Position numbers and translations under genes: made by a program. Below the pieces are notes generated by a model that was not told where the DNA came from, ran no database searches, and worked only from the letters and a program-made list of their open reading frames with translations. Shown in pieces: positions 55,778 to 64,000 of a DNA stretch of 64,000 bases (position 1 is the first letter of the stretch; every line of letters starts with the position of its first letter). This DNA is from Candidatus Mycobacterium methanotrophicum (GTDB taxonomy: Bacteria; Actinomycetota; Actinomycetes; Mycobacteriales; Mycobacteriaceae), in the NCBI RefSeq assembly GCF_023515995.1, contig NZ_CP097320.1:1984001-2048000 (forward strand). The letters run 5' to 3'.

Positions 55778-55896
55778 GGAAGGCCCCTTTCTGTTCACCG
55801 GCACGTTGTACCGGCTCCGACTGCTTTAGGGTAGGTCGGCAGGCACCAACCTAGACCGAGGCCGGTCGTGGTGCGCCGACGACAGGAAGGACGAGA

Positions 55897-56124
55897 GTGG
55901 CGGAGCGGGATCCTGACACCATTAAGCAGGAGATCGACCAGGCCCGCGACCAGCTCGCGTCAACCGTCGACTCACTGGCTGAGCGGGCCAATCCCCGCCG
56001 ACTCGCCGACGACGCCAAAGCCCGGGTGATCGGGTTCGTCAAGAAGCCCGCCGTGGCGGTCTTTCTGGCCGGGATCGGCGCGCTGACCATCGTTGTGGTG
56101 GTCCGGCGGATTCGCAACAGGTGA
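55897..56124 (+). CDS. DUF3618 membrane protein (Rv2520c orthologue)
   Basis: 75 residues. RDPDTIKQEIDQARDQLAST and VDSLAERANPRRLADDAKAR are the amphipathic DUF3618 helices, followed by one membrane helix (VAVFLAGIGALTIVVVV) and an Arg-rich tail. GTG 55897 has AGGAAGGACGAGA upstream. The protein is likely a small anchored membrane protein of unknown role. It is divergent from bcp, as in M. tuberculosis. Confidence 0.88.
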   Translation: MAERDPDTIKQEIDQARDQLASTVDSLAERANPRRLADDAKARVIGFVKKPAVAVFLAGIGALTIVVVVRRIRNR

Positions 56125-56295
56125 TCGGCACTTGATGCGCCGTTCTTCGCGGCGCATAAGCGTCACTAGTCTTTCCGCACGGCCGTAAACAGGCCACACT
56201 TGTGGAATGACGATGCGTGATTTCACCGCCGCCGCGCTGACCGCAGCCGCCCCGCCAGCCCCGCAATATCGGGCGTCGACGTCACCGCGGCCGGC

Positions 56296-57777
56296 GTGAT
56301 GGTGCCCCTCGGCGGGCCTGAACCCGAGCCGCGCCGCGCGCTGAACGGCCTGTCGGACGTACGCGCGTTTTTTCATACCAATGCAGTGCCGCTTTACTTC
56401 ATCTCGCCGACCCCGTTCAACCTGCTAGGCATCGACGGCTGGGTACGGAACTTCTCCTACTTGACCTACTACGACTCATTCGAGGGTGCACACCCGCGCG
56501 TGTTCGTACCCCGGCGGCGCGACCGCATCGATTTCGATTCCATGGGGGATGTGTGCAAGCATCTCCTGCGCGATGCCGAGACGCTTGAGTTGATCGCGCA
56601 ACGAGGGCCCGGTGGCAAGGCCTGCTTTGTGATGCTCGACGAGCAGACCCAGGCCCTCGCGCACCAGGCGGGTCTGGACGTCATGCACCCCCCGGCGGAG
56701 CTGCGCCATCGCCTAGGCTCCAAGATCGTCATGACGCGACTGGCCGATGAGGCGGGCGTTCCCAGCGTGCCTCACGCGATCGGCCGGGCCGGCACCTACG
56801 ACGAGCTGACGGCGCTCGCGCAAAGCGCCGAACTGGGAGACGACGTGGTCGTAGAGGCCGCTTATGGCGACGCCGGCAGCGCGACGTTCTTTGTGCGCGG
56901 TCAGCGCGATTGGGACGATCATGCCGGGGACCTGGCCCAACAGGAACTTAAAGTCATGAAGCGCATCCGCAATGTCGAGGTATGCATCGAGGGCACGGTG
57001 ACCCGTCACGGCATCGCGGTCGGTCCCGCGATGACCAGTCTCGTGGGCTACCCGGAGCTGACGTCGCGCAAGGGCGCCTGGTGCGGCAACGACATCTGGC
57101 GCGATGTGCTGCCGCCCGCACAGACGCACGCCGCCCGAGAAATGGTGCGAAAGCTGGGCGACATCCTTCGCCGCGAAGGGTATCTCGGCTACTTCGAGGT
57201 GGACCTCTTGCATGACCTGGACTCCGACGAGCTCTACCTCGGCGAGGTGAACCCGCGCCTGTCCGGCGCCAGCCCGATGACGAACTTGACCACCGAGGCC
57301 TACGCCGACATGCCGCTGTTCCTCTTCCACCTGCTCGAGTACATGGACGTGGAATACGAACTCGACATCGAGGAGATCAATTGCCGCTGGGAGCGGGGCT
57401 ATGGCGAGGACGAGGTCTGGGGCCAGGTGGTACTCACGGAGACCTCGTCGGATGTCGAGCTTTTCAGCGCGACGCCACGCACCGGTGTGTGGCGCATCGA
57501 AGAGGACGGACGCGTCACCTTTGCGCGGCCCGCCCACGCCTGGGCCTCGGTGATTGACGAGTCCGAGGCCTTCTACATGCGGGTCGCGGCGCCCGGCGAC
57601 TTACGCTGCGAGGGCGCCCAACTCGGCATCCTCGTCACCCGGGGGCACTTGCAGACCGAGGACTACCAGCTCACCGAGCGCTGCAAGCGCTGGGTCAAGG
57701 GCATCAAGGCGAAGTTCGAATCAATACCCTTGGGGCCTGCCACCCCGGTCGTTTCGCGGTTTGTCGCACGAGCGTGA
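56296..57777 (+). CDS. ATP-grasp carboxylate-amine ligase-like protein
   Basis: 493 residues. The N-terminal pre-ATP-grasp part includes VPLYFISPTPFNLLGIDGWV and RNFSYLTYYDSFEGAHPRVF. The ATP-grasp core has RLGSKIVMTRLADEAGVPSV, DDVVVEAAYGDAGSATFFV and LKVMKRIRNVEVCIEGTVTR. YFEVDLLHDLDSDELYLGEV with NPRLSG carries the Mg-binding Glu/Asn pair. I recall similar proteins annotated biotin carboxylase-like, but no biotin partner is present. The stop overlaps the GTG of the serine hydrolase (four bases), so the two are coupled. The start is uncertain: no good ribosome site and a TGA shortly upstream. The product is unknown. Confidence 0.8.
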   Translation: MMVPLGGPEPEPRRALNGLSDVRAFFHTNAVPLYFISPTPFNLLGIDGWVRNFSYLTYYDSFEGAHPRVFVPRRRDRIDFDSMGDVCKHLLRDAETLELIAQRGPGGKACFVMLDEQTQALAHQAGLDVMHPPAELRHRLGSKIVMTRLADEAGVPSVPHAIGRAGTYDELTALAQSAELGDDVVVEAAYGDAGSATFFVRGQRDWDDHAGDLAQQELKVMKRIRNVEVCIEGTVTRHGIAVGPAMTSLVGYPELTSRKGAWCGNDIWRDVLPPAQTHAAREMVRKLGDILRREGYLGYFEVDLLHDLDSDELYLGEVNPRLSGASPMTNLTTEAYADMPLFLFHLLEYMDVEYELDIEEINCRWERGYGEDEVWGQVVLTETSSDVELFSATPRTGVWRIEEDGRVTFARPAHAWASVIDESEAFYMRVAAPGDLRCEGAQLGILVTRGHLQTEDYQLTERCKRWVKGIKAKFESIPLGPATPVVSRFVARA

Positions 57778-58967
57778 GCAGCGCCGCACCCGCTGATATT
57801 CCGGTCGGCATCTCGCTGGAGAATTGGCTGTCGCCGCCATATTCGCAGTGGTCGTTCCAGCACGTCGAAGAGATGGTGCCGACCGCGGTAATCTCGCGCG
57901 AGAACGGGCCGGTCGCCCCGTTGCCCCCAGGCAATGCTGAGATGGCCGACGTCCCGGTCACCCGCACTGACAGCGCGGCCACCACCGTTGGCGCGGTGAT
58001 GGCGGCCACCGCTACCGACGGGTGGGCCGTCGCCTACGGCGGGTCGATCGTGGCCGAGGAGTACCTCGACGGCCTAACAGCCGAGACCCGGCACCTGCTG
58101 TTCTCCGTGAGCAAGCCGCTCGTAGCAGCCGTCGTCGGCGCGCTGCACGGGACGGGTGCGATCGACCTTGGCGCGCCGGTCACGGCCTTCGTCCCCGGCT
58201 TGGCGAACTGCGGCTACGCCGGTGCGACGGTGCGCCACCTGCTGGACATGAGGTCGGGTATCGCGTTCTCGGAAAACCATGGTGACCCGGCCGCGGAGGT
58301 ACACATCCTCGATCAGGCGATGGGGTGGGCGCCCAGGAGCGGTCCCGACGTCCCTTCCACGCTGCGTGATTTCCTGCTGACCTTGCGGCAGAAGTCGCCC
58401 CACGGCGGTCCGTTCGAATATCGCTCATGCGAAACCGATGTACTCGGCTGGATCTGCGAGGCCGCCGGCGGTCAGCGGATGCCCACACTGATGTCGGAGC
58501 TGCTGTGGAGCCGCATCGGCGCCCAATGCGACGCCACCATCGGCGTCGATGCCGTCGGCACCGGATTCTTCGACGGCGGCATCAACGCCTGCTTAACCGA
58601 CATGATCCGGTTCGGGTCGCTGTTCTTGCGCGACGGCGTCTCGCTGACCGGCCAGCAAGTGGTGCCCGCGGCGTGGATCGCCGACACGCTCGACGGCGGG
58701 CCCGATTCACGGCAGGCGTTCGCCGCCAGCCCCGACGACACTGAATTGTCCGGCGGGATGTATCGCAACCACATGTGGTTCCCGTATCCGGGCAGCAACG
58801 TCGTGTTGTGCCTGGGCATGTTCGGTCAGATGGTCTACATCAACCGCGCTGCGGGGGTGGTCGCCGCCAAGTTATCCAGCCAGCCGCACTCTCACGAACC
58901 CCACATGGCAGACACGCTGCGCGCATTCGACGCGATCGCACATGAACTGGCTGGAACCGCCGGCTAG
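57774..58967 (+). CDS. Beta-lactamase-fold serine hydrolase (NylB-like)
   Basis: 397 residues. The SxxK motif is in RHLLFSVSKPLVAAVVGALH, and EYRSCETDVLGWICEAAGG has the YxS-like Tyr. PVTAFVPGLANCGYAGATVR and HLLDMRSGIAFSE are the usual class C/NylB neighbours, and MYRNHMWFPYPG lies where the third motif should be. No signal peptide is seen, so it acts inside the cell. It resembles 6-aminohexanoate-dimer hydrolase and esterases rather than true beta-lactamases. Coupling to the ATP-grasp gene suggests hydrolysis of an amide related to that ligase. Confidence 0.82.
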   Translation: MSSAAPADIPVGISLENWLSPPYSQWSFQHVEEMVPTAVISRENGPVAPLPPGNAEMADVPVTRTDSAATTVGAVMAATATDGWAVAYGGSIVAEEYLDGLTAETRHLLFSVSKPLVAAVVGALHGTGAIDLGAPVTAFVPGLANCGYAGATVRHLLDMRSGIAFSENHGDPAAEVHILDQAMGWAPRSGPDVPSTLRDFLLTLRQKSPHGGPFEYRSCETDVLGWICEAAGGQRMPTLMSELLWSRIGAQCDATIGVDAVGTGFFDGGINACLTDMIRFGSLFLRDGVSLTGQQVVPAAWIADTLDGGPDSRQAFAASPDDTELSGGMYRNHMWFPYPGSNVVLCLGMFGQMVYINRAAGVVAAKLSSQPHSHEPHMADTLRAFDAIAHELAGTAG

Positions 58968-58991
58968 CCCGAGTAGGCGAGGTTACAAAGA

Positions 58992-59068
<77 letters not shown>

Positions 59069-59238
59069 TGGATCCAGCTGGACTGCGTTTGCGACAATAA
59101 CAGCCCTCCCGTCGGCGAGTGAAATCGCCGAGCCCACGTCTAGCCTGAGATTGTCCGCTGATCACTGTAAACAGTCGTCTACCTCCTAGAATACTCGCCA
59201 GTCACACCGGATTGCGGTTCCGAGGGGGAGCAACATAC

Positions 59239-60453
59239 GTGGTAGGTCGCTTGATGACGCGTGCGCACTGGTGCCGCCAATGGTTGGCTGTGCTGATGGT
59301 CCCGGCTGCTGTTTTGGGCGTGGGGGCCTGCACCGGCAACGGCGGCAACCCGCCGCCGAAAGCCATCATGGACAAGGCCACGCCGTACGGGGACCTGCTC
59401 GTCCCCAAGATCAGCGCTTCGGTGACCGACGGTGCCGTGGGCGTCGCGGTGGACAGCCCGGTATCAGTGACTGCCGATGACGGCGTGCTGGCCTCCGTCG
59501 AGATCGTCAACGAGAACGGGCGGTCGCTGAGCGGCGAGCTCAGTCCCGACGGTGTGCGCTGGTCGACCGCCGAGCCGCTGGGCTTCAACAGGAGCTACAC
59601 GCTGACCGCCAAGGCGCGTGGGTTGGGCGGCGAGGCAACCCGCCAGATGGCGTTTCAGACCCAGTCGCCGCAGAACCTGGCCATGCCGTATGCCATGCCG
59701 CACGACGGCGAGGTGGTGGGCGTCGGTGAGCCGGTGGCGATCCGGTTCGACGAGAACATCGCCAACCGCGCTGCCGCCGAGAAGGTCATCGTGGTGACCA
59801 CGGATCCGCCCGTCGATGGCGCGTTCTACTGGCTGAACAACCGCGAGGTGCGTTGGCGCCCAGAGCATTTCTGGAAGCCAGGCACCGTCGTCAACGTCGC
59901 GGTCAACACCTACGGCGTCGACCTGGGTGACGGAGTCTTCGGTGAAGACAACTTGCACACCCACTTCACCATCGGCGACGAGGTCATCGCAACAGCCGAC
60001 GATGACACCAAGATGGTGACCGTGCGGGTCAACGGTGAGGTGGTCACGACCATGCCGACCTCGATGGGCAAGGACAGCACTCCGACCGCCAGCGGCATCT
60101 ACATACTCGGGGAGCGGTTCGCGCACATGATCATGGACTCGTCGACCTACGGCGTACCGGTCAACTCACCCAACGGCTATCGCACCGAGGTGGATTACGC
60201 CACCCAGATGTCCTACAGCGGTGTCTTCGTGCATTCCGCGCCATGGTCGGTGGGCGCTCAGGGCCACACCGACACCAGCCACGGCTGTCTGAATGTCAGT
60301 CCCAGCAACGCGCAATGGTTCTTCGAACACACCAAGCGCGGCGACATCGTGGAAGTGCTCAACACCTTGGGGCCGCCGCTGTCAGGCACCGAAGGTCTCG
60401 GCGACTGGAACATGCCGTGGGACCAGTGGCACGCCGGCAACGCCAAGACGTAA
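59239..60453 (+). CDS. ldtB: L,D-transpeptidase LdtB (Rv2518c/LppS orthologue)
   Basis: 404 residues from GTG 59239, with GAGGGGGAG eight bases upstream. A signal ending VLGVGAC gives a lipobox Cys, so it is a lipoprotein in the outer leaflet. Two immunoglobulin-like domains ([20 protein letters not shown], then [20 protein letters not shown]) precede the YkuD domain. The latter has [20 protein letters not shown] and the catalytic [20 protein letters not shown] with Cys350. The enzyme makes 3-3 cross-links in peptidoglycan and resists penicillins but not carbapenems. Length and position match M. tuberculosis. Confidence 0.95.
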   Translation: MVGRLMTRAHWCRQWLAVLMVPAAVLGVGACTGNGGNPPPKAIMDKATPYGDLLVPKISASVTDGAVGVAVDSPVSVTADDGVLASVEIVNENGRSLSGELSPDGVRWSTAEPLGFNRSYTLTAKARGLGGEATRQMAFQTQSPQNLAMPYAMPHDGEVVGVGEPVAIRFDENIANRAAAEKVIVVTTDPPVDGAFYWLNNREVRWRPEHFWKPGTVVNVAVNTYGVDLGDGVFGEDNLHTHFTIGDEVIATADDDTKMVTVRVNGEVVTTMPTSMGKDSTPTASGIYILGERFAHMIMDSSTYGVPVNSPNGYRTEVDYATQMSYSGVFVHSAPWSVGAQGHTDTSHGCLNVSPSNAQWFFEHTKRGDIVEVLNTLGPPLSGTEGLGDWNMPWDQWHAGNAKT

Positions 60454-60461
60454 CGCCTGTT

Positions 60462-60538
60462 TGGGGTGAGTGACGGGACTCGAACCCGCGACATCCAGGA
60501 TCACAACCTGACGCTCTACCAACTGAACTACACTCACC
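60462..60538 (-). tRNA. tRNA-His (GTG)
   Basis: The minus strand reads GGTGAGTGTAGTTCAGTTGG and has anticodon loop GTTGTGATC (GTG), T arm GGGTTCGAGTCCC and encoded CCA. The extra 5' G pairs with C73, as required for tRNA-His. It lies between ldtB and orn, a usual mycobacterial position. Confidence 0.95.
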
Positions 60539-60584
60539 ATCGCCGCCAGCCGGACCCAGAAGGGGACGAGCGGCGACGTCGATA

Positions 60585-61232
60585 CTAGCCGTTAGGGCGC
60601 TCGACAACCGAATCGATTTCCTCCAGCGCGGCCGGTTCGCCCCCCAGCTCGACAGCTATCGCGGCAATGTCGCTGGTGGCAGGCCCTGGCGGCGGCACGA
60701 ACGCGGTGCGCCGGTAGTACTGCAATTCGCGGATGGATTCGTGAATGTCGGCCAGCGCGCGATGCGCCAAGCCCTTGGCCGGCTGGCCGTAGTAGATGCG
60801 GGGGTACCAGCGCCGGCACAGTTCCTTGATCGAGCTCACATCGATCATCCGGTAATGCAGATACGAGTCCAGCACAGGCATGTCGCGGGCGATGAATCCG
60901 CGGTCGGTGGCGATCGAGTTACCGGCCAGCGGTGCCGTTTTGGCTTGTTTGACGTGCTCGCGGACGTAGTCGAGCACCATCGTCTCCGCGGTCGTCACAT
61001 CCACAGTGGACGCCCGCACCTCCTCGATGAGGCCGGATCGGGTGTGCATTTCGGTAACCACGTCGATCATCGATGACAACGCCGCATCGTCGGCGTGGAT
61101 CACCACGTCGATGCCGTCACCGAGAACATTCAAGTCCGCATCGGTGACCAGCACGGCGATCTCGATCAGCTTGTCCGTGCGCAGATCCAGCCCGGTCATC
61201 TCGCAGTCGATCCACACCAGTTCGTCCCGCAC
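60585..61232 (-). CDS. orn: Oligoribonuclease
   Basis: 215 residues from GTG 61230-61232 ([20 protein letters not shown]), the same length as M. tuberculosis Orn. The DEDDh exonuclease motifs are complete: DCEMTGLD (Exo I), [18 protein letters not shown] (Exo II) and [11 protein letters not shown] with His and Asp (Exo III). It degrades 2-5 nt RNA and pGpG in the cytosol and is essential in many bacteria. ATG 61248 is a less likely start. Confidence 0.95.
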   Translation of the reverse strand: MRDELVWIDCEMTGLDLRTDKLIEIAVLVTDADLNVLGDGIDVVIHADDAALSSMIDVVTEMHTRSGLIEEVRASTVDVTTAETMVLDYVREHVKQAKTAPLAGNSIATDRGFIARDMPVLDSYLHYRMIDVSSIKELCRRWYPRIYYGQPAKGLAHRALADIHESIRELQYYRRTAFVPPPGPATSDIAAIAVELGGEPAALEEIDSVVERPNG

Positions 61233-61284
61233 AGCGTTCACCCTAGGCAAAGTGAGCTACCAGGCCTGCAGCCACCCCGACCGT

Positions 61285-61729
61285 TCGTACCTACCCGAAA
61301 ACCGATGTCTACGACTTGGCTTCGGCGTTGACGTCGCTGGGTATCGGTGAAGCGGTGGTCACCGTGTTGTCGGAGCGGGGCGCTCCGACCCCGGTAGCGT
61401 GGACCCGCTTGCGCTCGCCGCGGTCGCTGATGGCCACCATTGGCGACGACGCGATCGCCGCCGCCGCCAAGTCCGGCCCGCTGCAGGCGACGTACGGTCA
61501 AACCGTCGACCGGGAATCCGCATACGAGAAGATCCAAGCCAGGAAAGCGCAGGCCGCCTCGGCTGATCGACCTGCCGAGGCGGCGTCGAAGTCGGCGCCC
61601 GCGCCCGCGAAGAAACCAGGATGGTTCAAGCGCTTCGTGAATAGCCGTGGCTTCCAGACATTTCTCAGAGCGCTCGGTACGGAGATCGTCCGCAGCATGC
61701 TCGGTGGCGGCGGTCGCCGCCGCCGCTAA
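61285..61729 (+). pseudogene. HerA-like DUF853 ATPase, C-terminal remnant (Rv2510c orthologue)
   Basis: KTDVYDLASALTSLGIGEAV, VTVLSERGAPTPVAWTRLRS and LQATYGQTVDRESAYEKIQA followed by GWFKRFVNSRGFQTFLRALG form the C-terminal end of DUF853/HerA-like ATPases. The P-loop and Walker B regions (about 380 residues) are missing. The remnant begins right after the orn start codon region, so a deletion removed the rest. In M. tuberculosis the full gene, of about 530 residues, lies here. It converges with cmrA, one base apart. Confidence 0.75.
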
Positions 61730-61730
61730 G

Positions 61731-62534
61731 TCAGCCGCCGAGCTTTTTGTAGAAGCTTCCGACGATTGGCGCGACGATAGCGCGCGGCGCGTACCCGCTC
61801 GCCACCGACAGGGCCTTGGACGTTAAGCCGGGCACGACGCGCATTTTATTGCGCGCCAACGCATCTAGCGAGGCGCGGGCTGTGTGCTCAGTGGAGATCC
61901 AGAGAAAGTCGGGCACCAGCTTCTCGACGATCGACGCCTCGGCCGGGTCGGGTAGCTCGGTGCGTACCGGCCCGGGTGCCAGCAGTGTGACGTGCACACC
62001 GGTTTTACGCAGTTCCCCGCGCAAGGACTCGCTGAACGTGTTGACGAACGCTTTGCTGGCCGCATACGTCGCGTTGTAGGGGATGGGTGAATTGCCTGCT
62101 GCCGAACCGGAAATCAAGATACCGCCGGCCTTTCGCTCGATCATCCCGGGCAGCACCGCGAGCACGAGATCGTGCACGGCGATCGCGTTTAGCTGTACCT
62201 GTGCTCTTTCCACCGCTACGTCGAGTGTCGAGACCGGACCGAAGGTCGCAGTGCCTGCGTTGGCGCACAGGACCGAGACGTTGCGAGTTGCCAACTCGTC
62301 GACCAGTTTCGCGCGTTCCGCCGGATCGGCGAGGTCGGCCGGGCGTACCTCGACGGCCACCCCGTAACTGTCGGTCAGACGGTCGGCCAGGGTGCTGAGA
62401 ACGTCCTCGCGCCGCGCGGTGACGATCAGGCTGTGGCCGCGCGCGGCCAGTTCGGTGGCCAGTGCTTCGCCGATGTTTTGCGAGGCTCCGGTGACAACGG
62501 CGCGAGCGTCGGGGCTGGGCGCGGGTAGTGGCAT
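61731..62534 (-). CDS. cmrA: Mycolate reductase CmrA (Rv2509 orthologue)
   Basis: 267 residues from ATG 62534 (PLPAPSPDARAVVTGASQNI). The SDR motifs are TGASQNIGEALA, CANAGTATFG, the Ser in GGILISGSAAGNSP and YNATYAASKAFVN with Tyr and Lys. TARRED after strand 2 indicates NADPH. Orthologues reduce the beta-keto group of newly condensed mycolic acids; the corynebacterial and mycobacterial roles are known. Gene position next to orn matches. The upstream part of the longer open frame is not coding. Confidence 0.92.
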   Translation of the reverse strand: MPLPAPSPDARAVVTGASQNIGEALATELAARGHSLIVTARREDVLSTLADRLTDSYGVAVEVRPADLADPAERAKLVDELATRNVSVLCANAGTATFGPVSTLDVAVERAQVQLNAIAVHDLVLAVLPGMIERKAGGILISGSAAGNSPIPYNATYAASKAFVNTFSESLRGELRKTGVHVTLLAPGPVRTELPDPAEASIVEKLVPDFLWISTEHTARASLDALARNKMRVVPGLTSKALSVASGYAPRAIVAPIVGSFYKKLGG

Positions 62535-62623
62535 GGGCCAATCGTAGACAGGCGCCAGAAGCCGGTCGGAAGCGCGGCGAAGCCGGGCGCACCGGGTCGG
62601 CGACCCGTCGTTAGAGTCGGAGC

Positions 62624-63952
62624 ATGGGCAACCCGGGGTCGGGTTCGCGCAGATCCGAGCGATCCCGGGTGTTGACATGGGCACTGTGGGACACCGGTGC
62701 TGCCGGACTGAGCGCGATCGTGGTGACGTTCGTGTTCTCCGTTTATCTGACCGGCAGCGTCGGTCAGGGGCTGCCCGGTGGTGCTCCGCCGGCGAGTTGG
62801 CTGGGTCGCGCGCTCGCCGTCGCGGGAATGACCATCGCACTGCTGGCGCCGCTGATCGGCGTGTGGGTCGAGGACCCGCACCGGCGACGCGTGGCCCTGA
62901 CCGTGCTGACCGGCCTGGCCGTGGCATTAACGTGCGCGATGAGCTTGATCCGCGAGAGGCCGGGGTATTTGTGGCCGGGGTTGGCGCTCCTTGCCGCGAC
63001 AGCGGCGTGCGGTGATCTGGCCAGCGTTCCCTACAACGCGATGCTGCGACAGCTCTCGACGCCGCGAACCTCCGGCCGGATCTCCGGTTTCGGCTTGGCT
63101 GCGGGATTCATGGGCAGCGTCGGTTTGCTGCTGGTGGTCTACTTCGGCTTCATCTCTGGTAGCGGGTCCACCCGCGGGTTGCTGCATCTGTCCCCTAGCG
63201 ACGGCATGAACGTCCGGACGGCGATGCTGGTTGCCGGCGGGTGGTTAGCGGTGTTCGCGCTGCCGCTGCTGCTGAGGGCGCGCCTGCTGCCTTCGGTTGG
63301 CGAGGTCGCGCCTCCGACGGGAGGCTTGCTGGGCGGTTACCGCAAGTTATGGACCGAACTGTCCGCCGAATGGCGCCGGGATCGCAACCTGGTGTATTTC
63401 GTGGTGGCCAGCGCGGTCTTCAGGGATGGGCTGGCCGGCGTGTTCACCTTCGGCGGCGTCCTCGGGGTGAACGTGTACGGGATTTCACCGGCCGACGTGC
63501 TGATTTTCGGCGTGGCCGCGAGCGTGGTGGCGGCGCTTGGCGCGGTGGTCGGCGGGCTTGTCGATGACCGGATCGGATCGAAGCGGGTGATCACCGCATC
63601 ACTTGGCAGCATCATCGCGTTGTGTCTGACCATGATGACGTTGTCGGGTCCCCGCGCGTTCTGGCTGTGCGGGCTGCTGCTGTGCCTGTTTATCGGGCCG
63701 GCGCAGTCGTCGGCGCGCACGCTGCTGCTGAGGATGTCGCGAGACGGCAAGGAGGGGGTGGCCTTCGGCCTTTACACGATGACCGGACGTGCGGTGTCTT
63801 TCCTGGCGCCCTGGCTGTTTTCGGTGTTCGTCGACGTGTTCGGCGCGGTTCGCGCCGGCATCGCTGGGTTGTGTCTGGTCATGGGCGTCGGGCTGGTGGG
63901 CTTGCTGAGGGTGCACGCACCGCACCGAAGCCTCACCTCGACGGGCGTTTGA
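62624..63952 (+). CDS. UMF1/MFS-type membrane transporter (Rv2508c orthologue)
   Basis: 442 residues with about eleven or twelve hydrophobic helices. WALWDTGAAGLSAIVVTFVF opens the UMF1 (Atg22-like) family, and DLASVPYNAMLRQLSTPRTS with GRISGFGLAAGF is its characteristic TM4-5 loop. GPAQSSARTLLLRMSRDGKE lies late. The substrate is unknown. It is divergent from cmrA, as in M. tuberculosis. Confidence 0.9.
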   Translation: MGNPGSGSRRSERSRVLTWALWDTGAAGLSAIVVTFVFSVYLTGSVGQGLPGGAPPASWLGRALAVAGMTIALLAPLIGVWVEDPHRRRVALTVLTGLAVALTCAMSLIRERPGYLWPGLALLAATAACGDLASVPYNAMLRQLSTPRTSGRISGFGLAAGFMGSVGLLLVVYFGFISGSGSTRGLLHLSPSDGMNVRTAMLVAGGWLAVFALPLLLRARLLPSVGEVAPPTGGLLGGYRKLWTELSAEWRRDRNLVYFVVASAVFRDGLAGVFTFGGVLGVNVYGISPADVLIFGVAASVVAALGAVVGGLVDDRIGSKRVITASLGSIIALCLTMMTLSGPRAFWLCGLLLCLFIGPAQSSARTLLLRMSRDGKEGVAFGLYTMTGRAVSFLAPWLFSVFVDVFGAVRAGIAGLCLVMGVGLVGLLRVHAPHRSLTSTGV

Positions 63953-63961
63953 GCCCGAGAA

Positions 63962-64000
63962 TCAGATCAGCTCGAGCCGTTGCAGACGGTCAAGCCAACG
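63962..64000 (-). CDS. 3' end of a gene entering from the right edge
   Basis: The minus strand reads RWLDRLQRLELI before TGA at 63962-63964. This is too short to identify. A convergent gene is expected here, because M. tuberculosis Rv2507 faces Rv2508c. Confidence 0.35.
   Translation of the reverse strand, partial: RWLDRLQRLELI

Noticed and set aside
57774..58967. Beta-lactamase conferring resistance
   Set aside because: No signal peptide or KTG motif is visible and the protein resembles NylB-type hydrolases.

Overview
The window comes from a high-GC mycobacterium. Four things show this: a single-chain type I fatty acid synthase followed by acpS, a mycolate reductase, an L,D-transpeptidase, and an EspC-like type VII secretion substrate. 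The right end keeps the gene order of the M. tuberculosis block Rv2525c-fas-acpS-Rv2522c-bcp-Rv2520c-ldtB-orn-Rv2510c-Rv2509-Rv2508c, known from memory. The species cannot be named from the sequence alone. The number of broken genes suggests a lineage losing accessory functions.

Left part (1-12.6 kb) is a decayed mobile or defence island. It holds the C-terminal part of a DNA methyltransferase running off the left edge, small truncated genes, a secreted protein with three internal repeats, the 3' end of a tRNA (possible attachment scar), a truncated P450, an IS21 IstB remnant, an EspC-like protein fused in frame to a membrane desaturase, a PGRS-like ORF and a frameshifted XRE regulator. It ends with an OLD-family nuclease split by an IS1182-type element and followed by the start of a UvrD-like helicase. 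That pair has the architecture of a Gabija defence system, now dead.

Middle part (12.6-38.3 kb) is a graveyard of lipid, steroid or xenobiotic catabolism: acyl-CoA dehydrogenase, CaiB CoA-transferases, short-chain dehydrogenases, enoyl-CoA hydratases, E1-type dehydrogenase, two Rieske oxygenases, acyl-CoA ligase, amidohydrolase and F420-type monooxygenase. Most carry frameshifts, nonsense codons, deletions or insertions. Intact islands remain: acyl-CoA dehydrogenase, htpG, a fused thiocyanate hydrolase operon, an SDR/GntR pair and an aldehyde dehydrogenase. A TnpB gene has lost its middle catalytic segment. A near-identical AT-rich motif lies upstream of four of the catabolic units and may be the operator of one regulator. 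A membrane Ser/Thr kinase homologue without catalytic aspartates lies next to this zone.

Right part (38.4-64 kb) is mostly intact core genome: a DUF1906 Tat protein, fas, acpS, an M20 peptidase, bcp, a DUF3618 protein, an ATP-grasp/serine-hydrolase pair, tRNA-Lys, ldtB, tRNA-His, orn, cmrA and an MFS transporter. Two breaks interrupt it. One is a chimeric multicopper oxidase/VOC/cation-transporter remnant beside a PadR regulator, a permease and a DoxX gene that share CGATATCG palindromes. The other is the C-terminal stub of a HerA-like ATPase.
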